DNA of 64,000 nucleotides from JAAFHB01 sp038236995. GTDB taxonomy: Bacteria; Bacteroidota; Bacteroidia; Bacteroidales; Prolixibacteraceae. Each line of letters starts with the position of its first letter. The stretch's first letter is position 1. The notes under the pieces were generated by a model. It was given only the letters and a program-made list of their open reading frames with translations. It had not been told where the DNA came from and did not search any database. The stretch spans positions 32,279-96,278 of the forward strand of contig JBBRZE010000006.1 in the NCBI GenBank assembly GCA_038236995.1, given 5' to 3'. The position numbers were made by a program, and so were the translations under genes. Below are positions 34,322-42,390 of the stretch, piece after piece.

Positions 34322-36643
34322 TTGTCAAATTATCTTGAAAGTCTGAACAGCGCGCAACGCGAAGCTGTAATCAATACAGAAGGAGCTTCACTCGTGATTG
34401 CTGGTGCTGGTTCCGGGAAAACACGTGTACTCACCTATCGCATTGCTCACCTGTTAAAAAACGGAGTGCCGCCATCGGCGATTCTGGCACTTACCTTCAC
34501 AAACAAGGCAGCGCGTGAAATGAAAGAGAGGATTGCCACCGAGGTAGGACAAGATATTTCGAGGCACCTATGGATGGGAACTTTTCATTCCGTGTTCTCA
34601 AAGATATTACGTGCCGAGGCAGAAATAATCGGTTACCCTTCCACTTTTACAATCTATGATACCCAGGATTCGAAGAGCCTGATAAAATCTGTCATCAAAA
34701 GTCTTAACCTCGAAGATGCCACCTACAAACCCAATATCGTCCTGTACCGCATATCTACGGCAAAAAATAACCTGATCACACCTGTGGCCTATCATCAGAA
34801 TGCGCAGCAAAAAGAGGCAGATCAGGCAGCCCGAATTCCGCGAACGGGTGAAATTTACCTTGAATACTCAAAACGATGTAAGAATGCGGGAGCGATGGAC
34901 TTTGATGATCTGTTACTTATTACAAATATCTTATTTAAGAATCATCCGGAAGTACTTGCCAAATACCAGCATATGTTCCGCTATATTCTGGTGGATGAGT
35001 ACCAGGATACCAATTTTTCGCAATACCTGATTGTTAAAAGACTTGCCGAAAAGTATCAAAATATCTGCGTGGTTGGCGACGATGCGCAAAGTATTTACTC
35101 TTTCCGCGGAGCAAGAATCGAAAATATACTTAACTTCAAAAACGATTACCCGGGATTTACCACTTATAAACTGGAACAGAATTACAGATCTACCCAGGTA
35201 ATTGTCGAAGCTGCCAATAGTTTGATTGCCAAAAATAAGCACCAGCTTCAAAAAACAGTCTTCAGCGAAAATGCCAAAGGAGAGCGAATAAAAGTTCTTA
35301 CCGCGACAAACGAACACGACGAGGGATATCTTGTCGCAAACGAGATTTTTGATCATCGGATGCAGGATCACAACAGCTTCTCCGATTTTGCAATTCTTTA
35401 CCGGACCAATGCGCAATCGCGTGTATTTGAAGAAATTCTACGCAAGCGTAATATTCCTTATAAAATCTATGGTGGATTGTCTTTTTACCAGCGAAAGGAA
35501 ATTAAGGATATTCTCTCCTATTTCAGATTGATTATCAATTCGAAAGATGATGAATCATTTAAACGAATCATCAATTATCCGGCCAGAGGAATCGGAGTCA
35601 CCACCCTTAACAAACTCGAAGATGCTGCCGGATCTTCAGGCTGTAGCATCTGGGAAGTTGCCACTTATCCCGAAAGGATGTTATTAGCCGGGCTGAATGC
35701 AGGTACAATTAAAAAAATCAGCAGCTTCACTCAGCTAATCAGCAAATTCACAAATCAGTTTGCTACCACTGAGGCGTATGAAATGGCCAATAAGATTGCT
35801 TCCGAATCGGGAATTCTAACTGAATTATACCAGGATAAATCTCCCGAGAATCTTAGCAGATACGAAAATACGCAGGAGTTATTAAATGCGATTCAGGACT
35901 TTTCAATTGCTGCCAAAGAAGAAGGGCGACCCGATGGTCTACAGATATTTATGGAAGATGTGGCTCTTCTGACTGATCAGGATAACGACAAGGATGGCGA
36001 TACAGATAAGGTAACACTAATGACGGTTCATTCTTCGAAAGGACTCGAGTTTAAAAATGTCTTTATCGTTGGACTGGAAGAGAATCTTTTCCCGTCAGGA
36101 TTCTCCGGTACGCTTACATTATCAGAACTTGAAGAGGAACGCAGGCTCTTTTACGTGGCGCTTACGCGTTCCGAAAACAATGCTTGGCTGTCGTTTGCAC
36201 AGCAAAGGTTCAGATGGGGTAAGCCGGAATTTTGCAATCCAAGCCGATTTATTGGAGAAATAGATCATCAGTTCCTTGATGTTCAAAATAGCCGTTCGAT
36301 TCCACAGTTTAGAAACCAGGAGCTTAGGGACGATAATAGCAATCGCCATCTACAACGGGATGAAACCAGGTACACACCGCCCAAAAGACCTGAAGTACCA
36401 GGTCAGCGCATGCAGATTGCCAGAAGTGTGCTTCCTTCAAGTACTGAACCTTTTGTCAGTGATAGTCCTGAAAAGATTAAACTTGGGATGTTTGTTGAGC
36501 ACGAAAGGTTTGGGCGCGGAAAAGTACTTAATATTGAAGGGAAAATGCCGGACCTTAAAGCGAAAGTGTTTTTCCCAAATGCAGGAGAGAAGAATCTGCT
36601 CCTTAAATTTGCAAAACTAAGAATTTCGGATCAAATAGATTAA
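34322..36643 (+). CDS. UvrD/PcrA-type ATP-dependent DNA helicase
   Basis: About 773 residues from TTG 34322. There is no ATG before the helicase core; the frame also contains a TTG at 34262, but that lies inside a -7 promoter element. Superfamily 1A helicase motifs in order: Q-motif LNSAQREAV, Walker A AGAGSGKTRVL, TFTNKAAREMKER (Ia), VDEYQDTN (II), VVGDDAQSIYSFRGA (III), LEQNYRS (IV), VTLMTVHSSKGLEFKNVFIVGLEE (V), ERRLFYVALTRS (VI). This is UvrD/PcrA, a 3'-5' helicase for nucleotide excision and mismatch repair and for removing RecA or stalled polymerase. The C-terminal ~50 residues (IKLGMFVEHERFGRGKVLNIEG) match the usual Tudor-like tail. TTG starts are rare, so the exact N-terminus is moderately certain. 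Confidence 0.94.
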   Translation: MSNYLESLNSAQREAVINTEGASLVIAGAGSGKTRVLTYRIAHLLKNGVPPSAILALTFTNKAAREMKERIATEVGQDISRHLWMGTFHSVFSKILRAEAEIIGYPSTFTIYDTQDSKSLIKSVIKSLNLEDATYKPNIVLYRISTAKNNLITPVAYHQNAQQKEADQAARIPRTGEIYLEYSKRCKNAGAMDFDDLLLITNILFKNHPEVLAKYQHMFRYILVDEYQDTNFSQYLIVKRLAEKYQNICVVGDDAQSIYSFRGARIENILNFKNDYPGFTTYKLEQNYRSTQVIVEAANSLIAKNKHQLQKTVFSENAKGERIKVLTATNEHDEGYLVANEIFDHRMQDHNSFSDFAILYRTNAQSRVFEEILRKRNIPYKIYGGLSFYQRKEIKDILSYFRLIINSKDDESFKRIINYPARGIGVTTLNKLEDAAGSSGCSIWEVATYPERMLLAGLNAGTIKKISSFTQLISKFTNQFATTEAYEMANKIASESGILTELYQDKSPENLSRYENTQELLNAIQDFSIAAKEEGRPDGLQIFMEDVALLTDQDNDKDGDTDKVTLMTVHSSKGLEFKNVFIVGLEENLFPSGFSGTLTLSELEEERRLFYVALTRSENNAWLSFAQQRFRWGKPEFCNPSRFIGEIDHQFLDVQNSRSIPQFRNQELRDDNSNRHLQRDETRYTPPKRPEVPGQRMQIARSVLPSSTEPFVSDSPEKIKLGMFVEHERFGRGKVLNIEGKMPDLKAKVFFPNAGEKNLLLKFAKLRISDQID

Positions 36644-36655
36644 TACTCCAGCCGA

Positions 36656-36687
36656 TTTGAAATAACAATTAAAAACGATTAGCTTTG
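36656..36687 (+). promoter_or_regulatory. Promoter of the DUF4290-murA operon
   Basis: TTTG at 36656-36659, a 20-nt spacer, and TAGCTTTG at 36680-36687 exactly match the Bacteroidota -33/-7 pattern. The ATG of the DUF4290 gene follows about 60 nt later. Confidence 0.75.
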
Positions 36688-36747
36688 TAGATTCAAAACA
36701 ACTAAGATCTGCAATGCCGGTTTTATTTGATAATTAATTAAGAGACA

Positions 36748-37392
36748 ATGATAGAACGCGATTATAATACCCAACGTAAAAAGATGAAACTTCCCGAATA
36801 TGGCAGAAGTATTCATAAAATGGTTGATCATATCATGCAGATTGAAAATCGCGAAGAGCGGATTCTTGCCGTCAAAGCAGTGATTGACGTTATGGGCATG
36901 ATGTATCCCTACCTTCGCGATATCAATGAATTCAAACACAAACTTTGGGATCATATCGCTATTATGTCTGATTTTAAGCTGGATATCGATTACCCATACG
37001 ATCCACCCAAACCGGAAACTTTCATTGAGAAGCCGCGACTGATTCCTTATGGCCAAAGTAACATCAAATACCGTCATTATGGTAAGATCATGGAAAATTA
37101 CATTACTGCTACAGCGCAACTCGAAGATGATAATCCTGCCAAGGCTGTAAATACGGAGATGCTGGCCAACCAAATGAAAAAATCATACCTGGTTTGGAAT
37201 AAAGATGCAGTAGAAGATTCGAAAATTCTGAAAGATATGGCTGATCTTTCAAACGGAAAACTAAATCCAAAACCGGATATGCGTCTTCAGGAGGTCAGCG
37301 ATATTTTCAAGCCTCAACCAAAGAAAGGCAAAATCACTAATATGTCTTCGAATCAATCGAACATATCGAATCATCCCCGTAAACGTAAATAG
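36748..37392 (+). CDS. DUF4290 domain-containing protein
   Basis: A 214-residue soluble protein. The N-terminal ~110 residues are the DUF4290 domain: NTQRKKMKLPEYGRSIHKMVDHIMQIENREERILAVKAVIDVMGMMYPYLRDINEFKHKLWDHIAIMSDFKLDIDYPYDPP. This Bacteroidota-specific family is found next to murA. The C-terminal 60 residues are basic and disordered-looking. The function is unknown, but strict linkage to murA suggests a role around peptidoglycan precursor synthesis or cell growth. The gap to murA is 16 bp, so it is the first gene of an operon, with its own good promoter. Confidence 0.95.
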   Translation: MIERDYNTQRKKMKLPEYGRSIHKMVDHIMQIENREERILAVKAVIDVMGMMYPYLRDINEFKHKLWDHIAIMSDFKLDIDYPYDPPKPETFIEKPRLIPYGQSNIKYRHYGKIMENYITATAQLEDDNPAKAVNTEMLANQMKKSYLVWNKDAVEDSKILKDMADLSNGKLNPKPDMRLQEVSDIFKPQPKKGKITNMSSNQSNISNHPRKRK

Positions 37393-37408
37393 GCATTAAG
37401 AAGTAGAA

Positions 37409-38713
37409 ATGGCAAGGTTTATTATTGAAGGTGGTAGCCGCCTCCATGGAGAATTATCACCGCAAGGCGCTAAAAATGAGGCATTGCAGGTGATTTGTGC
37501 AACTTTGCTCACTTCACAGAAAATCACAATCTCAAATATACCCGAGATCAGTGATGTATTGAAACTCATCGAAATTCTCAGAAATCTGGGAACCAAAGTT
37601 GAGCGGGTTTCGAAAGGAAACTTCTCATTTCAATCGGATGCGATCAACATTGACCAGCTTAATTCGGAGCTGTTCTTCTCCCAGGCAGGGAGCCTTCGCG
37701 GCTCATTGATGATCATTGGGCCGATGCTTACACGGTTTGGCGTTTGCATTGTACCTCAACCCGGCGGAGATAAAATTGGAAGAAGAAGACTCGATACTCA
37801 TTTTCGTGGTTTCGAAGCTCTCGGAGCCACTTTTACTTACAACAATGCTGAATCCTCCTACCGTGTTGAGGCAAAACAACTGACAGGTTGCTATATGCTA
37901 CTCGACGAAGCATCGGTAACAGGAACGGCTAATCTTGTGATGGCTGCGACACTTGCAGTCGGAACAACTACCATCTATAACGCAGCCTGCGAACCATATT
38001 TACAACAGTTATGCAAGATGCTGATTTCCATGGGAGCCAACATTCAGGGAGTAGGATCCAATCTTTTAACGATTAAGGGAGTCACTTCACTAAAAGGATG
38101 CATTCATAGATTGTTACCCGATATGATTGAGGTTGGAAGTTTTATCGGTCTCGCAGCAATGACAGCTTCAGATATTACAATTAAAAATGTTGGATACGAT
38201 CAACTGGGAATCATCCCTGAATCTTTCCGGCGTTTTGGCATCAATATGATCCGTCAGGGAGATGATTTGCACATTCCCGCGCAGGAGCATTATGAAATTG
38301 AGTCTTTTATTGATGGTTCAATTCTTACGGTTGCAGATGCGCCATGGCCTGGATTAACTCCCGATTTACTAAGTATTTTCCTTGTGATTGCAACACAAGC
38401 ACGGGGAAGTGTGTTGATACACCAGAAGATGTTCGAAAGCCGGTTATTTTTTGTAGATCGTCTGATCGAAATGGGTGCTAAAATTATTCTTTGCGATCCA
38501 CACCGTGCAACAGTGATTGGTCTTGATAAGGCCCATAATCTAAGGGGAATGAGAATGAGTTCACCAGATATCAGGGCCGGAGTAGCCTTGTTAATTGCAG
38601 CATTATCGGCCACCGGAAAATCAACCATAGACCATATCGAACAGATTGACCGTGGATACGAAAATATAGACCTCAGGCTCAATGCTATCGGCGCTAAAAT
38701 CATCCGTGAGTAA
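37409..38713 (+). CDS. murA: UDP-N-acetylglucosamine 1-carboxyvinyltransferase (Asp in place of active-site Cys)
   Basis: MurA transfers enolpyruvyl from PEP to UDP-GlcNAc, the first committed step of peptidoglycan synthesis. The 434-residue length is right. K22 and N23 in QGAKNEALQV, the GSLRGSLMIIGPMLTRFG region, LLPDMIEVGSFIGLAAM and RAGVALLIAALSA are all family features. Oddity: the loop that carries the catalytic Cys115 in E. coli reads PQPGGDKIGRRRLDTHF, so the residue is D121 (codon 37769-37771). The same substitution in Mycobacterium, Chlamydia and Borrelia makes MurA active but insensitive to fosfomycin. It is co-transcribed with DUF4290 and possibly with the thioredoxin-like gene 25 bp after it. 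Confidence 0.97.
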   Translation: MARFIIEGGSRLHGELSPQGAKNEALQVICATLLTSQKITISNIPEISDVLKLIEILRNLGTKVERVSKGNFSFQSDAINIDQLNSELFFSQAGSLRGSLMIIGPMLTRFGVCIVPQPGGDKIGRRRLDTHFRGFEALGATFTYNNAESSYRVEAKQLTGCYMLLDEASVTGTANLVMAATLAVGTTTIYNAACEPYLQQLCKMLISMGANIQGVGSNLLTIKGVTSLKGCIHRLLPDMIEVGSFIGLAAMTASDITIKNVGYDQLGIIPESFRRFGINMIRQGDDLHIPAQEHYEIESFIDGSILTVADAPWPGLTPDLLSIFLVIATQARGSVLIHQKMFESRLFFVDRLIEMGAKIILCDPHRATVIGLDKAHNLRGMRMSSPDIRAGVALLIAALSATGKSTIDHIEQIDRGYENIDLRLNAIGAKIIRE

Positions 38714-38738
38714 TCCCTGAAAATTATAAATACAAATT

Positions 38739-39260
38739 ATGGAACATATGAAAACAGTTATATTCGCATTATCGCTTGTGCTGGCTACATTTCTGGCAAA
38801 CGGTCAATCTCCCCGGGAAGGAATTCAGATTGGGAACAAAGCGCCTGAAATTATTGAAAACTCAGTTAATGGTCAGTCGCTGAAGTTATCGTCACTTGCC
38901 GGGAAAATTGTATTGATCGATTTTTGGGCTTCATGGTGTCGTCCATGCAGAAATGAGAATCCATCCGTTGTGGCAGCATATGAAAAATTTAAGGATGCCT
39001 CATTTAAAGGAGGAAAAGGATTTACCGTTTTCAGCATTTCGTTCGATAAGGATGTTGATGCCTGGAAAAAAGCAATTCAAGCCGATCGTTTAACATGGGC
39101 AAACCATGTTTGCAAACCGGGGAGTACAGCAGATTATATTAATTCCTACCAGATTAGATCCATACCTTCCAGTTTTCTGATTGATGGTAACGGCGTGATT
39201 CTGGCGACGAACCTCAGGGGCACTGCGCTTGACGAAAAGTTGGCTTCGTTGAGAAAATAG
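38739..39260 (+). CDS. TlpA-like exported thioredoxin-family protein
   Basis: A 173-residue protein with a signal peptide (about 1-23, LANGQ) and a thioredoxin fold (AhpC/TSA-Redoxin, TlpA-like). Active site W-C67-R-P-C70 in VLIDFWASWCRPCRNENPSV, and the cis-Pro region IRSIPSSFLIDGNGVILATNLRG near the C-terminus. Periplasmic TlpA/ResA-type proteins reduce disulfides or act in oxidative-stress defence. The gene follows murA by 25 bp on the same strand, probably in the same transcript. Confidence 0.92.
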   Translation: MEHMKTVIFALSLVLATFLANGQSPREGIQIGNKAPEIIENSVNGQSLKLSSLAGKIVLIDFWASWCRPCRNENPSVVAAYEKFKDASFKGGKGFTVFSISFDKDVDAWKKAIQADRLTWANHVCKPGSTADYINSYQIRSIPSSFLIDGNGVILATNLRGTALDEKLASLRK

Positions 39261-39315
39261 AAATTACCTCACAAAGCAATTTTACGGATACCAATTTGTC
39301 TGCATCAAATGACAG

Positions 39316-39332
39316 CAATGTATCAGACATTG
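39316..39332. promoter_or_regulatory. Inverted repeat upstream of grpE
   Basis: CAATGT-atcag-ACATTG is a perfect 6-bp-arm dyad in the 208-bp gap before grpE, 25 bp upstream of the sigma-54-like element. It could be an operator; this is inference. Confidence 0.35.
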
Positions 39333-39357
39333 TGCCATTTTGTCTATGAATTGAAAA

Positions 39358-39374
39358 TTGGCAAAATTTTTGAA
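39358..39374 (+). promoter_or_regulatory. Sigma-54-like promoter element before grpE
   Basis: TTGGCAAAATTTTTGAA is close to the -24/-12 pattern TTGGCACg-n4-TTGCA: the -24 GG is in place with correct spacing to the -12 region, but GC is replaced by GA. It lies ~95 bp upstream of grpE. No TAnnTTTG match was seen in the gap. Confidence 0.35.
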
Positions 39375-39468
39375 CGCTATTCAGAAGATATTTTGGTAAG
39401 TAATTTAACAAGGGCGTAATAAGGGTAAAACGTCCCCGGAATGCACCGACGGGAACCTTTATACTATA

Positions 39469-40128
39469 ATGAAATTCAATTTTTTTAAAGATAAGAATTC
39501 GCAGATGAAGAAGAAGGATCATAAAGAGAACACAAAAGTTGAAAAAAACAAGATTGTTGATTTAAATACTGATAATCAACTGTCTGTTGAGGAAACAGCA
39601 GCAATGGAATCCGAAAAAAAGGAACAAGAATTACCAATTGAAGAGTTACCTGTACTCGATGAAAAGGAGTTATTAGAGGTAAAAATAGCGGAACTTGAGA
39701 GTGCCAACAAAGAACTGAATGATAAATATCTCCGTCTGTCAGCAGAATTTGACAACTACCGCAAACGGACGTTAAGAGAACGGATGGAACTGACAAAAAC
39801 GGCAGCGGAATCGGTTATGTTGAATATTTTGCCGGTAACTGATGACTTTGAGCGGGCCATGCATTCAATTGAACAAGGAATGGATTTTGAAGCGACAAAA
39901 GAAGGCATTTTATTGATATATAATAAATTCAAAGAATTTAACAAGCAAAACGGGATCACTGAAATAGAGGCGATAGGAAAACCCTTTGATACCGATTTGC
40001 ACGAAGCACTGACAAAAATACCTGCTCCTTCAGAAGAATTGAAAGGCAAGATAATTGATGTGATTCAAAAAGGATATTATCTGAACGAGAAGGTTATCAG
40101 GTTTGCCAAAGTTGTGGTGGGCGAATAA
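39469..40128 (+). CDS. grpE: GrpE nucleotide exchange factor
   Basis: GrpE releases ADP from DnaK in the DnaK-DnaJ-GrpE folding cycle. The 219-residue protein has an acidic N-terminus, a long coiled-coil helix (about 70-125, KIAELESANKELNDKYLRLSAEFDNYRKRTLRERMEL with the family phrase RxSAEFDNYRKR), MLNILPVTDDFERAM, and the C-terminal beta domain (PFDTDLHEALTKIPAPSEELKGKIIDVIQKGYYLNEKVIRFAKVVVG). ATG 39469 starts the protein; an internal Met at residue 13 exists. dnaJ follows after 36 bp, so the two form a heat-shock operon. Confidence 0.97.
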   Translation: MKFNFFKDKNSQMKKKDHKENTKVEKNKIVDLNTDNQLSVEETAAMESEKKEQELPIEELPVLDEKELLEVKIAELESANKELNDKYLRLSAEFDNYRKRTLRERMELTKTAAESVMLNILPVTDDFERAMHSIEQGMDFEATKEGILLIYNKFKEFNKQNGITEIEAIGKPFDTDLHEALTKIPAPSEELKGKIIDVIQKGYYLNEKVIRFAKVVVGE

Positions 40129-40164
40129 CACAAACAGGTTAATAAACCGCACAATAAACTGAAA

Positions 40165-41307
40165 ATGGCTAAAAGAGATTACTACGAAGTTTTAGGTGTA
40201 AGCAAAAGCGCGAGTGCCGACGAAATAAAGAAAGCTTACCGGAAAAAGGCGATGCAATATCATCCCGATAAAAACCCGGGAAATAAGCAGTCTGAAGAAA
40301 ACTTTAAAGAAGCAGCAGAGGCTTACGAAGTGTTGAGCAGCGCTGAAAAGAAGCAACGATACGACCAGTTTGGCCATGCCGGACTAGGAAACCAGGGAGG
40401 TTTTAGCGGCGGAGGCGGTCGTTCAATGGACGATATCTTCTCTATGTTCGGGGATATCTTCGGAGGTGGTGGTTTTGGCGGATTTAGCGGCGGAGGCGGA
40501 AGAAGCCAACGTGTTAATCGAGGTTCTAACCTTCGGGTAAAAGTAAGTCTCGATTTAAGCGAAATCGCACATGGTGCTGAGAAAAAACTCAAGGTTAAAA
40601 AATATGTAACATGTAATACTTGTCATGGAAGTGGCGCAAAAGGTAGCAGTGGGTTTACGACCTGTTCAACCTGCCGCGGATCGGGACAGGTAACCCGTTT
40701 AAGCAACACCTTCCTTGGACAAATGCAAACAACCTCAACGTGTCCGACATGTGGAGGGGATGGAAAGATCATCTCTCACAAATGCGACACCTGTTATGGT
40801 GAAGGAATTGTTCAAGGCGAAGAAGTAATAACAGTTAAGATACCTGCCGGAGTTGCTGAAGGAATGCAGCTTTCGCTGGAGGGTAAAGGAAACGGAGCCC
40901 GTCGCGGTGGAATGCCAGGCGATCTGCTAATCCTTATTTCGGAAGAAGAACATCCGGAACTAACACGCGATGAAAACGATCTGATCTATAATCTCTACCT
41001 TTCGTTCCCCGATATTTCATTGGGTGTCACAACCGAGATCCCTACGATCGACGGAAAAGTGAAAGTGAAAATTGAGTCGGGAACACAACCTGAAAAGATC
41101 CTCCGCCTTCGCGGAAAAGGATTACCGGATGTAAATGGTTATGGTAAAGGTGATTTATTGGTGAAGATCCATGCATGGGTCCCACAGAAATTAACCGCAG
41201 AAGAGCGCAAAACACTTGAAAAACTCCAGGTTTCACCCAACTTTATTTCGCCGGAAGGAAACCAGGACAAAGGATTTTTTGATAAAGTGAAGGATATGTT
41301 TGAATAA
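40165..41307 (+). CDS. dnaJ: Chaperone protein DnaJ
   Basis: DnaJ delivers unfolded clients to DnaK and stimulates its ATPase. The 380 residues have the type I layout: J-domain 1-70 with H33-P34-D35, a Gly/Phe-rich linker about 75-115, four zinc-binding CxxCxGxG motifs (CNTCHGSG, CSTCRGSG, CPTCGGDG, CDTCYGEG) at about 150-220, and the C-terminal client-binding domains (VKIPAGVAEGMQLSLEGKG ... LPDVNGYGKGDLLVKIHAWVPQKLT). It forms an operon with grpE. The terminator hairpin downstream (41333-41366) overlaps the end of the convergent ABC ATPase gene. Confidence 0.98.
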   Translation: MAKRDYYEVLGVSKSASADEIKKAYRKKAMQYHPDKNPGNKQSEENFKEAAEAYEVLSSAEKKQRYDQFGHAGLGNQGGFSGGGGRSMDDIFSMFGDIFGGGGFGGFSGGGGRSQRVNRGSNLRVKVSLDLSEIAHGAEKKLKVKKYVTCNTCHGSGAKGSSGFTTCSTCRGSGQVTRLSNTFLGQMQTTSTCPTCGGDGKIISHKCDTCYGEGIVQGEEVITVKIPAGVAEGMQLSLEGKGNGARRGGMPGDLLILISEEEHPELTRDENDLIYNLYLSFPDISLGVTTEIPTIDGKVKVKIESGTQPEKILRLRGKGLPDVNGYGKGDLLVKIHAWVPQKLTAEERKTLEKLQVSPNFISPEGNQDKGFFDKVKDMFE

Positions 41308-41332
41308 CGGAAGTATCCAATATATTTGATCA

Positions 41333-41372
41333 ACGGAGCAATGTCAATAAGGTGATATTGCTCCGTTTTTTT
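41333..41372 (+). terminator. Terminator of grpE-dnaJ, overlapping the ABC ATPase 3' end
   Basis: Stem ACGGAGCAAT (41333-41342) / ATTGCTCCGT (41357-41366) followed by a T-tract. The right arm and loop also encode the last codons and stop of the convergent minus-strand gene (stop 41344-41346). Confidence 0.82.
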
Positions 41373-42390
41373 CACCCGCACCATTCAAATACCTGCAAAC
41401 CGAAAGAAGACTACCAAATTTAGTTGTTTGCGCTTGCTGTATAACCGTCCATTCCGGCCAGGCAACTACAAGTGTTACAAATGCCGCACCATCGCTGGTA
41501 TTATCAGAATCAACAATCTCAAACCCGTTTCGTTCGAGTGCCTTCATTGTCCAATCAACAGCAATTCCCTGTCCACGAACAGCCGCCTTACGTTTCGTTT
41601 GTTTTCTGATCCGGAAATCACCCTTCTCCTGGTCGAAAAAGAGGTGCTCACTGTGAAATAAATCGGCAAAATTCCCATTCAGAATTAAATCTTCGGGCGA
41701 ACCTTGCTTGACAGAATCATTCAGCATTACCCACATACGATCAGATTCGGCAATGGCTGTTGTTAGATCGTGCGTCGAAAACAGGATTGTTTTTCCCTTT
41801 TCGCTGGCAAGTTCGTGTAGGATATGCACAATCTCGTACTTATTCGATAGGTCGAGAAAAGCAGTTGGTTCGTCCAATACAATCACATCTGTATTTTGGG
41901 CTAAAGTACGGGCAATCATCGCTTTTTGTCGCTCACCATCCGAAATGCAATTCACCATCCGGTTTTCGTAACCCTGCAATCCGACAGATTTAATTGCCTC
42001 TTCCACAATATACCGATCTTCATCGAGCAGTTTACCAAACCAGTTGGTGTGCGGATAACGACCTAATGAAACAAGGTCGAAAACAGAAAGATTCGGAACA
42101 CGGATAATCTCAGTCGAGACAAAACTCATAAGCAATGCGAGTTCCTTTTCACGGTAAGCATTCACCTGTTTTCCCATGATCATTACATCACCCCCCATCG
42201 AAGGTTGAAATCCAGCAATCGTTCTTAAAAGCGTGCTTTTGCCAACACCATTTCCACCAATCAGTGCGACAAGTTCACCTTTAAGGGCATAAAGCGAAAT
42301 ATCAGATTTCACCACATTCACAGAATGGTTTTTTGCCTTGTAACCAATCGAGGCATTATTAAGCGCTATGATTTTTTCTTCCTGAATCAT
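41344..42390 (-). CDS. FecE/BtuD-type iron(III)-siderophore/cobalamin ABC transporter ATP-binding protein
   Basis: About 348 residues from ATG 42390, which overlaps the permease stop in the sequence ATGA (4-bp overlap). The frame is open further upstream, but that part is out-of-frame permease sequence. Domains: ABC ATPase about 1-255 with Walker A GGNGVGKST, signature ISDGERQ, Walker B VIVLDEPTAFLD, and H-loop FSTHD. A C-terminal extension of ~85 residues (RIRKQTKRKAAVRGQGIAVDWTMKALERNGFEIVD...) is absent from E. coli FecE. I recall similar extensions in Bacteroidota relatives. It is the third gene of the SBP-permease-ATPase operon. Confidence 0.93.
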   Translation of the reverse strand: MIQEEKIIALNNASIGYKAKNHSVNVVKSDISLYALKGELVALIGGNGVGKSTLLRTIAGFQPSMGGDVMIMGKQVNAYREKELALLMSFVSTEIIRVPNLSVFDLVSLGRYPHTNWFGKLLDEDRYIVEEAIKSVGLQGYENRMVNCISDGERQKAMIARTLAQNTDVIVLDEPTAFLDLSNKYEIVHILHELASEKGKTILFSTHDLTTAIAESDRMWVMLNDSVKQGSPEDLILNGNFADLFHSEHLFFDQEKGDFRIRKQTKRKAAVRGQGIAVDWTMKALERNGFEIVDSDNTSDGAAFVTLVVAWPEWTVIQQAQTTKFGSLLSVCRYLNGAGEKNGAISPY

